Source: Brevibacterium oceani (GTDB taxonomy: Bacteria; Actinomycetota; Actinomycetes; Actinomycetales; Brevibacteriaceae). Taken from it: a DNA stretch of 64,000 bases. Numbering within the stretch: position 1 is the stretch's first letter; each line of letters starts with the position of its first letter. The notes under the pieces were generated by a model. It was not told where the DNA came from, made no database searches, and was given only the letters and a program-made list of their open reading frames with translations. The translations under genes and the position numbers were made by a program. This document shows, in pieces, positions 8,219 to 17,637 of this stretch. Location: positions 1 through 64,000 of the forward strand of contig NZ_JABKDE010000008.1 in NCBI RefSeq assembly GCF_013623835.1, written 5' to 3'.

Positions 8219-9217
8219 ATGCCCGCAAAGACCACCACGTTGACACTCACCGAGGCGCGGAAACTCGCGGCCGATGCACTGCGGTCTGCAGGATTGCCTG
8301 ACGCCGACATAGCAATCACGGTCGATCACCTCATCGACTGCGAGTTGCGCGGCCTGGCCTACGGAGGGCTAGCTCGAGCAGTATCCATCGCAGAAAGAAT
8401 CGCTTCCTCACCCGCACCTGGAGAAATCTCAGTCATACGACGCACTGGACTGTCCGCAACCCTCGACGGAGCAGACAGAATCGGCTACATCGTTGCTCAA
8501 CAAGCGACCGAACTCGCACTGGAACTCGTGGCTGAGACCGGGCTCTGCATCGTCGGGGCGAACAACACCTGGTACACAGGCATGTTCAGTTGGTATCTGG
8601 AGCAGGTAACGCACGCAGGGTACGTCGGTATGGCTGCCGGCAACGCTGGAACTTTCGTGGCACCATACGGCTCCACCGAGGGGCTGCTGGGGACCAATCC
8701 GATCGGATTCGGATTCCCAAGCTCCGAGGACCCGGTCATCTGGGACATCGGCACCTCTGCGCTGGTGCATGCAGAAGTCAAACTGGCTGAAAGACAAGGC
8801 CGAGACCTCCCTACCGGAGTGGCGTGGGCGGCAGACGGCACACCCACAACATCGCCGAGTGAGGCATTAGAAGGAGCACTGGCGACCTGGGGCGGACACC
8901 GAGGATCCGGACTTTCCCTTGGCATTCATCTGCTGGGGATGATGGCCGGGTCCCCAGCAATACCAACGCAGACCATAGGCGATCTCGGATTCCTCCTCAT
9001 CCTCATCGACCCGCAACTGTTGGGAGACCGCGCCGAATACATTCGCAATGTCGCCGAGCACGCGGATCGAATACGTAACGCACGACCGGAGCATGACGAG
9101 TCACCTGTCAGGGTGCCGTTCGACAGGTCGCGCAGACAGCGCGAAGCCGCGCGGGAACGGGGCTCAATCGACGTCGACAGCGTCGTTGTCGAAGCTCTGA
9201 AGAGTCTGGTCGATTAG
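8219..9217 (+). CDS. Malate/L-lactate dehydrogenase-type (Ldh2) oxidoreductase
   Basis: A 332-residue protein of the malate/ureidoglycolate/sulfolactate dehydrogenase family, whose NAD(P) fold is unrelated to the Rossmann type. Signature parts are VAPYGSTEGLLGTNPIGFGF, PVIWDIGTSALVHAEV, GTPTTSPSEALEG and GGHRGSGLSLGIHLLG. Members oxidise 2-hydroxy acids to 2-oxo acids. ATG 8219, 4 nt after the lyase stop, is preferred to an upstream in-frame ATG buried in the lyase gene. It is the last enzyme of the co-transcribed stretch, so it may handle a 2-hydroxy or 2-oxo acid from the lyase-like step. Confidence 0.85.
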   Translation: MPAKTTTLTLTEARKLAADALRSAGLPDADIAITVDHLIDCELRGLAYGGLARAVSIAERIASSPAPGEISVIRRTGLSATLDGADRIGYIVAQQATELALELVAETGLCIVGANNTWYTGMFSWYLEQVTHAGYVGMAAGNAGTFVAPYGSTEGLLGTNPIGFGFPSSEDPVIWDIGTSALVHAEVKLAERQGRDLPTGVAWAADGTPTTSPSEALEGALATWGGHRGSGLSLGIHLLGMMAGSPAIPTQTIGDLGFLLILIDPQLLGDRAEYIRNVAEHADRIRNARPEHDESPVRVPFDRSRRQREAARERGSIDVDSVVVEALKSLVD

Positions 9218-9607
9218 TTGAAGTCTAGATCCCCGAGACGCTACAGCCTCGTTGCCAGTTCAAGTGAGGTCGCGGCACCACTCTCGGCACAAACGAATAT
9301 CTTGACGCCGCCTTATGACATGCATGATGGAGCTAAGAGCCTTCGTGAATACTTGCGATGCTCCGCACCGAGGTTCAAAGCAGCTCTTACGAACAGACCA
9401 TCGGACGAGAGCCAGCGCGGTGCACCTCACGCCGCGTCTCAAGATACAGAAAGATCGATCCTTGTCCAGATTTCTCCTGACTGCGCTGTTCATTGAGTGT
9501 TTCGAAAAGGCCTTCGGAGTATCGTTGCCGAAACTACGTCTCCTTGCAGTATCCACGGGTGACCAGGCTTCAATAGAGGACACCGTCTCTCAAGAAGGAG
9601 CTCACCA
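9218..9607. other. 390-bp gap without a recognisable gene
   Basis: Open frames exist on both strands but none has a ribosome-binding site, a known domain or codon use like the neighbours. It may hold the promoter of the RidA gene or decayed coding sequence. I see nothing I can name. Confidence 0.5.
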
Positions 9608-10018
9608 ATGTCAGTGCACCGCTTCACCCCTGAAGGCCTCCAGCCTCACACACCTTATGATCATGTCGCCATCGCCTCGGGAAGCCGACAAATCTTTATC
9701 AGTGGCCAGATCTCTCGCGATAGCGAAGGAAATCACGTTGGCGGTGACGACCTCTCTGCCCAGGTTGAGCAAGTGCTTCGCAACACCGCCCACGCCCTCG
9801 AGGGGGCAAATGCTTCATTCGGGGATGTGGTACGCCTGACCTTCTACGTCACACGATGGTCCCCCGACCAAATCAATGCGTTCATGACAGGTGTCGAACG
9901 CGTCGCTGACGAACTGGCGATTCCGCTACCGCTACCACCTGCCTCGCTGATCGGCGTCGACTACCTCTTCGAGCCTGAGGTAAGAGTCGAACTCGAAACG
10001 ACCGCAGTCCTCCCATAG
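9608..10018 (+). CDS. RidA-family (YjgF/YER057c/UK114) protein
   Basis: A 136-residue homotrimer-forming fold. YDHVAIASGSRQIFISGQIS, QVEQVLRNTAHALEGA, DVVRLTFYVT and PPASLIGVDYLFEPEVRVEL are classic RidA blocks; the Arg of the deaminase site is expected at the VRVE position near the end. RidA proteins hydrolyse reactive enamines or imines, or act as specialised deaminases. GAAGGAG lies 8 nt before the ATG. Together with an LLM oxygenase and a flavin reductase the set partly recalls the Rut pyrimidine pathway (RutA, RutF, RutC), but the CoA enzymes do not fit Rut. Confidence 0.88.
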   Translation: MSVHRFTPEGLQPHTPYDHVAIASGSRQIFISGQISRDSEGNHVGGDDLSAQVEQVLRNTAHALEGANASFGDVVRLTFYVTRWSPDQINAFMTGVERVADELAIPLPLPPASLIGVDYLFEPEVRVELETTAVLP

Positions 10019-10037
10019 TCCACGCCGACATCAAAAA

Positions 10038-10075
10038 GGTGCGTCGGTACCTCGCCACCGGGAGACCGACGCACC
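10038..10075 (+). terminator. Stem-loop after the RidA gene
   Basis: GGTGCGTCGGT (10038-10048) pairs perfectly with ACCGACGCACC (10065-10075). It lies 20 bp after the RidA stop. An A run at 10033-10037 would be a U tract for minus-strand transcripts, so it may work in both directions. It lies directly before the truncated siderophore-binding gene. Confidence 0.65.
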
Positions 10076-10103
10076 TGCAGTACAAACAGTTGAAGGCGAT
10101 TTC

Positions 10104-11054
10104 AGCGGATGTGCCTCCGACTCGACCTCAGATTCCCATGACGATGCCACGGCCGGAGGCAGCAACTATCCCCTCACCGTGCACAACAGCTTCGGGGACG
10201 TCACGATCGAGAGGAAGCCCGAGCGTGTGGCGACTCTCGGGTACGCAGACCTTGCGCTCGCCTCGTCGATGGGATCCGAAATCGTCCTCGCCCCTGAGTT
10301 TTTCTCCTCCGTGTCCGGCGGTGACACAGAGAAATCGCTGCCCTATATCGATTCGCTGCCTGCCGAGACCGAATGGCTCAACCCGATGAGCATCGATGTC
10401 GAACAGGTCGCCGCAGCCGAACCCGATGTCATCCTCGCGACCGCTGCCTTCTCCCTCGACGAGAATATCTACAGCCAGCTCAACGACATCGCCCCGGTCG
10501 TCAGCTATGAGGAGGGCCTCTATCAGGCATCGAGCGAGGCTTCGTCTCAGCGCATCGGCGAAGTACTCGGAGAGGAAGAGATGGCCGAACAACTCATCAC
10601 TGACGCCAACGACGCTGTCGCTCAAGTCAAGCAGGATCTGCCAAATCTCGACGGGGGCACCTTCCTTTATGGGCAGGCTCGTGATGATGTCGCGGCGATG
10701 CTCGTGGATAAGGAGAATGTCACTGCCCGCTTCATGCTCGGACTCGGCATGGAAGCGCTGCCGGCAGTCGCAGAGTTGGGAGGGAAGGGGTCCGTACCCG
10801 GAGCAGTCGACATAAGCCTGGAGCAGGCCGATCTGTTCAACGACGCCGGGGTGATGTTCATGACCTACCAATCCGACGCGGCCAAGACGGCCTTCGAGTC
10901 GAACCCGATCATTGCCGAGCAGCCGATCATGGACGATCGCTACGTTCCTGTCGGGCTCGAGGCGGCGACCGCCTTGCAGGACCCCAACGTGGTCTCCGTG
11001 CCGTGGCTGCTCGATGAGATCCGTCCCGGACTCGAGAAGGTTCCCGAGAACTGA
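10104..11054 (+). pseudogene. Siderophore ABC substrate-binding protein, 5' end replaced (decapitated lipoprotein gene)
   Basis: From 10179 (GTG) the frame encodes a FepB/FhuD-type Fe3+-siderophore binding protein: TVHNSFGDVTIERKPERVATL, SIDVEQVAAAEPDVILA and a C-terminal VSVPWLLDEIRPGLEKV. Reading the same frame upstream gives SGCASDSTSDS at about 10104-10136, a textbook lipobox and serine-rich linker with the lipid-attached Cys codon at 10110. Before it the sequence (TVEGDF) is not a signal peptide and there is no start codon with a ribosome-binding site. So the signal sequence and promoter were lost at a junction near 10,100. The body is intact, but an exported product is unlikely. No permease or ATPase genes follow. 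Confidence 0.75.
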
Positions 11055-11097
11055 AGTCAGCGGTGTCCGCACCACCGAGGCCCGTTTCGTGCTCAGT

Positions 11098-11979
11098 TCA
11101 CCCCAGCACGAGTCGACGACACGTGTCCGACAGGCCAGCAGCGGCCTCGGCGAGCAGGGATTCTTCCGAATCCTTACCCGCACGGACGTACCGTCCGGTG
11201 AAAGCATCCAGCGTCCCCGAAGCAAGCGCCAGCGCCAGGTCGGTGACCTGCTCGGGTGAGGTCCAGTCATCGCCTTCACGGAAATCGTGCACGGGCATGG
11301 ACTTCGTCATCGCGGTCTCGACGACACCGGGAGCCATCTCGAAGATCCGCAACCCGTTCTCGTGCCCGAAGTGCACGACCGAATCGGCGAGACGGAACAG
11401 CGACGCCTTCGACGCCGAGTACACCGCATACGCCGGAGTTCCCTGCGCCCCGGACCCCGAGTTGAGGTCGATGATGCGGCTGGGACGACCGGTCGCCTCG
11501 GCGGAATCGATGAGCACCGGGGCGAACGTGTTCACCATGAGTGCTACACCGAGGACGTTCGCATCGACGACGCCCTTGATGGCTCCGGGGTCCGCCTCCC
11601 ACAGCGGGCCTTCGGTCGACTCGATGCGGCCGGCGTTGTTGATGAGCACCTGCATGCGACGGCCTGTCTCGGACTCGAGCCCGGCGACCAAGTCGCGGAA
11701 AGCCTTCACCGAGTCGATGTCGTCGGTGCGCAGCCCGGTTCCGGTGACCGCTCCCCCGGCGGCGTCGAGGATCTCCGCCGCTGCGGTCTCGGCCTTCTCC
11801 GCCGAGGTGGCCGTGACGACCACGTGATACCCGGCCTTCGCGAACGCCTCCGACAGGTGGCGTCCGATGCCACGGGCACCGCCGGTGATGACGGCGATCG
11901 TCTCGGCGGGGACCGCGGTCGCCTCGGATGCGTTGTCGCCCGTGGGCAAGGTGGTTCCGTAGGGCAGCTTCTCTGACAT
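11098..11979 (-). CDS. Short-chain dehydrogenase/reductase
   Basis: A 293-residue classical SDR with a roughly 30-residue N-terminal extension. The cofactor motif is ITGGARGIGRHLSEAF (TGxxxGxG), the structural motif LINNAGR (NNAG), and the active site LNSGSGAQGTPAYAVYSASK (Ser, then Tyr-x3-Lys). ATG 11979 is chosen because GAGGAG lies 8 nt before it; an in-frame GTG 6 nt earlier is too close to that site. It stands alone, convergent with the siderophore-binding remnant. Substrate unknown. Confidence 0.85.
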   Translation of the reverse strand: MSEKLPYGTTLPTGDNASEATAVPAETIAVITGGARGIGRHLSEAFAKAGYHVVVTATSAEKAETAAAEILDAAGGAVTGTGLRTDDIDSVKAFRDLVAGLESETGRRMQVLINNAGRIESTEGPLWEADPGAIKGVVDANVLGVALMVNTFAPVLIDSAEATGRPSRIIDLNSGSGAQGTPAYAVYSASKASLFRLADSVVHFGHENGLRIFEMAPGVVETAMTKSMPVHDFREGDDWTSPEQVTDLALALASGTLDAFTGRYVRAGKDSEESLLAEAAAGLSDTCRRLVLG

Positions 11980-12087
11980 GGTCACGGCTCCTCGGTGGTG
12001 CTCAGGTACGGATGATCAGGTGTCGCGGTGTGCGGTGCGGATGTTCAATGCCGCGGGGGCTTGCCGCGGCTCTCGGGCCGGGTACAA

Positions 12088-12128
12088 CAGAGCCCGGTCG
12101 AACCACTGTAGCGGTCGATCGGGCTCTG
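12088..12128 (-). terminator. Terminator hairpin after pheT
   Basis: CAGAGCCCG (12088-12096) pairs with CGGGCTCTG (12120-12128), 14 bp past the pheT stop on the minus strand. No strong U tract follows, as is usual for GC-rich actinobacteria. Confidence 0.6.
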
Positions 12129-12141
12129 TAACGCACTCGTA

Positions 12142-14727
12142 TCAGCTGCGAACTTCGGCGCCGTGACGCTCAGTAGCCAACTTCGTCGCCGCCTCACGCA
12201 TCGCCGATGCCTCATCGGCCTTGAGCGTGCGGTCCGGGGCGCGGAACGTCAGGCGGAACGCCAGCGACTTCTTGCCCTCGGGCAGCTGGTCACCGGTGTA
12301 TCGGTCGAAGGTCTCGAGCAGTTCAAGCTCCTCTCCCGCACCCTCACGCAACGTCGCCGCCAGCGTCTGAGTCGGCAGTTCGGCATCGACGATGAGAGCG
12401 ACGTCCTGGCGGGACACCGGATAGGTCGACAGGGCACCGTCCCAGGCTCGCAGGTCGTCTTGGGCCAGCAGCGCATCCAGGTCGATCTCGAAGGCGACGG
12501 TCCTGGCGGGCAGGCCGAGGTTCTCGCAGACCTTCGGGTGCAGCTCACCCGCATGGCCGAGTACCTGACCATCGGCGAGGACGAACTTCGCCGCCCGCCC
12601 CGGATGCCACGGAGCGATCTGATCGGCCTCGACGGTGACTTCGAGTCCGTTCGTTTCAGCGATCCGGCGGACGGTGTCGATGACGTCGGCGGCCTCGGCC
12701 TTGCGGCCCTTGCCCCAGACTCCGGGCATCTCCGCATTCCCGGAGATGATGCCCGCGTAGTGGTAGGGCTGGTGCGGCACCGATGCGTAGATCTTTTCCA
12801 GCTCGTCATCGCTCGGGTGGTATCCGGGCAGGTGACGCGGTCCGGGCCCCTCAGGCAGGCCCGCCGAGGTGGACACGAGTCCGGCCTCGAACAGTGCGAC
12901 GTCCTTCGCCCCGCGGCCCTGGTTGCGAACCACGAGGTCGACGAGTGTCGAGAGCAGGTTGGTGCGCATGAGCGGCAGGTCTTCGGACATCGGGTTGGCC
13001 AGGCGCACGTGCTTGCGACGCACATCATCGGCCTCGAGCCGCAGCTGATCGTCCCGTTTGTCGTTCGTGAACGGGTAGGACAGCACCTCGGTGAATCCGT
13101 CGGCGGCCAGCAGGTTCGAGACACGGCGACGCGTCTTCTGCGCGACCGTCAGTCCGTTGCCGGCCCGAGCGGCGGGCTGAACGGACGGAATCCGGTCATA
13201 GCCGCCGGTGCGGGCGACTTCCTCGATGAGGTCAACGTCGTCGGTGATGTCCGTGCGCCAGCTTGGCACGGTCACCGTTACAGTCTCCTCGTCTTTGGCG
13301 GTCACGGTCGCGCCGATGCCCTCAAGAAGTGAGGTCACCTCGTCAATCGAGTAATCGATGCCGACTAGCGAAGCGACACGAGCGACCTTGAGGTCGAGCA
13401 CCTTCGGCTCGGGAGCCTGACCGACCTGCGTGGTGGCGGGGCTGAGTGTGCCGCCGCCGAGTTCGACGAGCAGGTCCGCGCAGCGCCGGGCCGCCACGGG
13501 AGCAAGCTTCGGGTCGACTCCGCGCTCGAAACGACGCGAGGCCTCCGAGGACAACTTGTGGCGACGCGAGGTGCGGGCAATCGAGATCGGGTCGAAGTGT
13601 GCGGCCTCGATGACGACGTCGGTCGTCTGGTCGTTGACCTCAACGTCGGCGCCGCCCATGACGCCAGCCAGGCCGATGATCTTCCCGCCCTTTCCGCTGG
13701 GTCCGTCCCCGCGGTCGGTGATGAGCAGATCCTCGGGATCGAGCTTGCGCTCGACATCGTCAAGCGTCGTGAACTTCTCCCCCGCACTCGCACGGCGCAC
13801 GACGATCTCGTCGCCGAGCAGCGAAGTGTCGTAGGCGTGCAGAGGCTGGCCGAGTTCGAGCATGACGTAGTTCGTGACGTCCACGGTCAGGCTGATCGGA
13901 CGCATTCCCGCCTGCTGCAGGCGACGCTGCATCCAGAACGGAGTCTTCGCGGCCGGATCCAGCCCGGTGATCTGAAGAGCGGTGAACTGGTCACAGCCGG
14001 CCACCTCGTTGATGGGGTTGTTGTCCTCGATCGCAACCGGGAATCCATCGTCGGTGGCAGCGTTGGTGGGAGCCACCTCGGCGGATCCGATATCGGTGAA
14101 AGTCTGACCCTTCATTTGCGCGTATTCGCGTCCGATGCCGCGCATCGACAGCTGGTAGCCGCGGTCGGGGGTGACGTTGACGTCGAGGGTGACCTGGTCA
14201 AGGCCGAGCAGCGCGATCGCGTCATCGCCAGGCTCACCGGACAATCCCAAATCCGACAGCACGATGATGCCGGAGTGATCCTCGCCGAGGCCGAGCTCCT
14301 TGGCCGAGCAGATCATGCCGTCGGACTTGTGACCGTAGGTCTTGCGCGCAGCGATGGCGAAGTCACCGGGCAGAACGGCTCCGGGCAGGCAGGCGACGAT
14401 GAGGTCGCCGGGCACGAAGTTGTGCGCACCGCAGATGATGCCGCGGCTGGGCGCTTCGGGGCCGGGCTGGGGGTCCTTCGGGTCGTCGAGATCCTCGTTG
14501 TGTTCGGGGCCGACGTCGACGCGGCACCAGTTGACGGTCTTACCGTTCGAGTGCTCTTCCTTGACGAGTTCGAGTACGCGACCGACGACGAGGGGGCCGG
14601 TGATCTCGGGTCCGAAGAAGTCCTCTTCCTCGAGACCAATAGCCGCGAATTCGGCGGCGAGGGCATGGGGATCGGTCTCGGCTGGGAGATCGACATAGTC
14701 GGCCAGCCAGTTCAGTGGGACGCGCAT
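12142..14727 (-). CDS. pheT: Phenylalanine-tRNA ligase beta subunit
   Basis: The 861-residue beta chain of the (alpha-beta)2 PheRS, which attaches phenylalanine to tRNA-Phe. N-terminal MRVPLNWLADYVDLP leads into the tRNA-binding EMAP-like domain (residues about 44-165, PGAVLPGDFAIA), then B3/B4 editing domain, B5 domain with SSEASRRFERGVDP, the synthetase-like core, and a C-terminal FDX-ACB anticodon domain (STYPVSRQDVALIVDAELP). Length is normal. It starts 1 nt after the pheS stop, so the two are co-translated. Confidence 0.98.
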   Translation of the reverse strand: MRVPLNWLADYVDLPAETDPHALAAEFAAIGLEEEDFFGPEITGPLVVGRVLELVKEEHSNGKTVNWCRVDVGPEHNEDLDDPKDPQPGPEAPSRGIICGAHNFVPGDLIVACLPGAVLPGDFAIAARKTYGHKSDGMICSAKELGLGEDHSGIIVLSDLGLSGEPGDDAIALLGLDQVTLDVNVTPDRGYQLSMRGIGREYAQMKGQTFTDIGSAEVAPTNAATDDGFPVAIEDNNPINEVAGCDQFTALQITGLDPAAKTPFWMQRRLQQAGMRPISLTVDVTNYVMLELGQPLHAYDTSLLGDEIVVRRASAGEKFTTLDDVERKLDPEDLLITDRGDGPSGKGGKIIGLAGVMGGADVEVNDQTTDVVIEAAHFDPISIARTSRRHKLSSEASRRFERGVDPKLAPVAARRCADLLVELGGGTLSPATTQVGQAPEPKVLDLKVARVASLVGIDYSIDEVTSLLEGIGATVTAKDEETVTVTVPSWRTDITDDVDLIEEVARTGGYDRIPSVQPAARAGNGLTVAQKTRRRVSNLLAADGFTEVLSYPFTNDKRDDQLRLEADDVRRKHVRLANPMSEDLPLMRTNLLSTLVDLVVRNQGRGAKDVALFEAGLVSTSAGLPEGPGPRHLPGYHPSDDELEKIYASVPHQPYHYAGIISGNAEMPGVWGKGRKAEAADVIDTVRRIAETNGLEVTVEADQIAPWHPGRAAKFVLADGQVLGHAGELHPKVCENLGLPARTVAFEIDLDALLAQDDLRAWDGALSTYPVSRQDVALIVDAELPTQTLAATLREGAGEELELLETFDRYTGDQLPEGKKSLAFRLTFRAPDRTLKADEASAMREAATKLATERHGAEVRS

Positions 14728-14728
14728 A

Positions 14729-15781
<1,053 letters not shown>

Positions 15782-16005
15782 TTATCCGTGTCGAATGGAC
15801 CGAATGTCTCGTCGCTGCCAGTCTATCGTCTCTGGTCCCAGCGGTCGGGGCGGTGTCCGCTGGGTGGGTGCGGTTCCCACGGAGCCCTCCCTCGCCGAGG
15901 TGGCCCCGTGGTTCCGCCCATCCGCTGGGTGGGCGGGCCGCCTCGGTGCCGGTGGTGTGGGGTGGGTCATAGGGATCGAAACGGGAGAAGCGTAGGGTCG
16001 GGACC

Positions 16006-17637
16006 ATGACGACACAGCGTGCATCCGATGTCATGGTCAGAGCCCTGGAGAACGAAGGCGTCGAGCGCATCTTCGGCATTCCCGGTGAGGAGAATCTCGA
16101 CTTCGTCGATTCTCTGCGGGATTCCTCGATCGAGCTCATCCTCACCCGCCACGAGCAGGCCGCCGCGTTCATGGCCGCCACCTATGGGCGGCTGACGGGC
16201 AAGCCTGGGGTGTGCCTGACGACGCTCGGGCCGGGGGCGCTCAACCTTGCGACCGGGGCGGCGTACGCCCACCTCGGTGGTATGCCGGTGATCATGATCA
16301 CCGGTCAGAAGGGCATCCGCACGGCTGAGCAGGCGGCGTTCCAGATGGTCAACACGGTGGCGACGATGGATCCGCTGACGAAGTCGAGCCGGCAGATCAC
16401 CTCGGCGGCGATGATTCCGACGCTGGTCAGGGAGGCGTTCCGCGTCGCCCAGGCCGAACGTCCCGGTCCGGTCCATCTCGAACTGCCCGAGGACATCGCG
16501 GGGTCGCCGGTCGACGGATTCGAACTCATCGAACCGCACACGAATTCTCGCCCTGTCGCCGGGGAGACGGCGATCGCGAATGCGGCGAACGTCATTCGCG
16601 AGGCGAAGCGGCCGCTGCTCATGCTCGGCGCGGATGCGTCTCGGGCCGACTGCACCGATCGGCTCTCGCAATTCGTCGCCGAGATGCGCATCCCCTACGT
16701 CACCACGCAGATGGGCAAGGGGTCGGTGACGGGGGCGTCGGATCTCTACATGGGGACGGCGGCGCTGACGGCCGGTGACTACGTCCACGACGCGATCGAT
16801 GCCGCCGATGTCATCGTCACCATCGGTCACGACACGACGGAGAAGCCGCCGTTCACGATGGATGAGAACGGACCGACCGTCGTGCACGTCGGCTACCGTG
16901 CCGCGGTGGTCGAGCAGGTGTATTTCCCGCAGTTCGAGGTCATCGGTGACCTGGGTCCGTCCTTGGATAAGCTCGCCGAGTCGCTCGGCGGTCCCGTGCC
17001 CACCGCCGAGGCGCTGCTGCCGATGCGCGATGACATCCTCATCAAGATCCATGAGGGTGCCGATGAGGACCGGTTCATCCCCCAGCGGATCGTCCAGGAG
17101 GTCCGCGACGTCATGCCCGTCGATGGGTTCGTCGCCCTGGACAACGGGATGTACAAGATCTGGTTCGCCCGCAACTACCGCACCACCCGGGCGAACACCC
17201 TGCTGCTCGACAACGCCCTGGCGACCATGGGAGCCGGGCTGCCCTCGGCGATCGGGGCGAAGCTGACGTACCCGGAACGTCGGGTGATGGCCGTCGTCGG
17301 CGACGGCGGGTTCATGATGAACAGTCAGGAGATGGAGACCGCTGTCCGGCTGGGTCTCGACCTCGTCGTGCTCATCCTCGAGGACAACGCCTTCGGCATG
17401 ATCCGGTGGAAGCAGGAGAACGACGGGATGCCTGACTTCGGGCTGACGTTCAGCAACCCGGATTTCGTCAAGTACGCGGAGGCGTACGGGGCGACCGGCA
17501 CCCGTGTCGAGGACGTCGACGCCATCAGCGACGCCTTGGAATCGGCGTTCTCGGCCGGAGGTGTGCACGTCGTGGTCGTGCCCGTCGACTACTCGGAGAA
17601 CAAGCGGGTGCTCATCGACGAGTTGGGGTCGCGGTGA
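16006..17637 (+). CDS. Acetolactate-synthase-like thiamine-diphosphate enzyme
   Basis: A 543-residue ThDP enzyme with the three usual domains. RHEQAAAFMAATYGRLTGKP carries the catalytic Glu, the middle domain contains GADASRAD, and VVGDGGFMMNSQEMETA with the later NAFG is the GDG-N cofactor motif. The layout matches catabolic acetolactate synthase (AlsS) or a close relative rather than IlvB, since no regulatory small subunit is nearby. It would join two pyruvates to acetolactate; other 2-oxo acids are possible. Its 3' end overlaps the convergent MFS gene by 26 bp. Confidence 0.85.
   Translation: MTTQRASDVMVRALENEGVERIFGIPGEENLDFVDSLRDSSIELILTRHEQAAAFMAATYGRLTGKPGVCLTTLGPGALNLATGAAYAHLGGMPVIMITGQKGIRTAEQAAFQMVNTVATMDPLTKSSRQITSAAMIPTLVREAFRVAQAERPGPVHLELPEDIAGSPVDGFELIEPHTNSRPVAGETAIANAANVIREAKRPLLMLGADASRADCTDRLSQFVAEMRIPYVTTQMGKGSVTGASDLYMGTAALTAGDYVHDAIDAADVIVTIGHDTTEKPPFTMDENGPTVVHVGYRAAVVEQVYFPQFEVIGDLGPSLDKLAESLGGPVPTAEALLPMRDDILIKIHEGADEDRFIPQRIVQEVRDVMPVDGFVALDNGMYKIWFARNYRTTRANTLLLDNALATMGAGLPSAIGAKLTYPERRVMAVVGDGGFMMNSQEMETAVRLGLDLVVLILEDNAFGMIRWKQENDGMPDFGLTFSNPDFVKYAEAYGATGTRVEDVDAISDALESAFSAGGVHVVVVPVDYSENKRVLIDELGSR

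Noticed and set aside
9218..9607. Short open frames in the gap before the RidA gene, considered as a decayed transposase or small protein
   Set aside because: No similarity I can recognise, no start signal, and codon use unlike the neighbours.
9608..10018. Assigning the 3-10 kb cluster to the Rut pyrimidine pathway because RidA, LLM oxygenase and flavin reductase occur together
   Set aside because: RutB, RutD and RutE counterparts are missing, and the CoA ligase, lyase-like and 2-hydroxyacid dehydrogenase genes do not fit.
15800..15990. Possible T-box leader of pheS (GTGGGAACCGC on the minus strand near 15881-15871)
   Set aside because: Only a loose match to the T-box sequence; no stem I, AG-bulge or terminator/antiterminator pair could be drawn.
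15967..17568. Minus-strand open frame (533 codons) opposite the acetolactate-synthase-like gene
   Set aside because: Arg/His-rich shadow; the plus-strand gene has all ThDP motifs.
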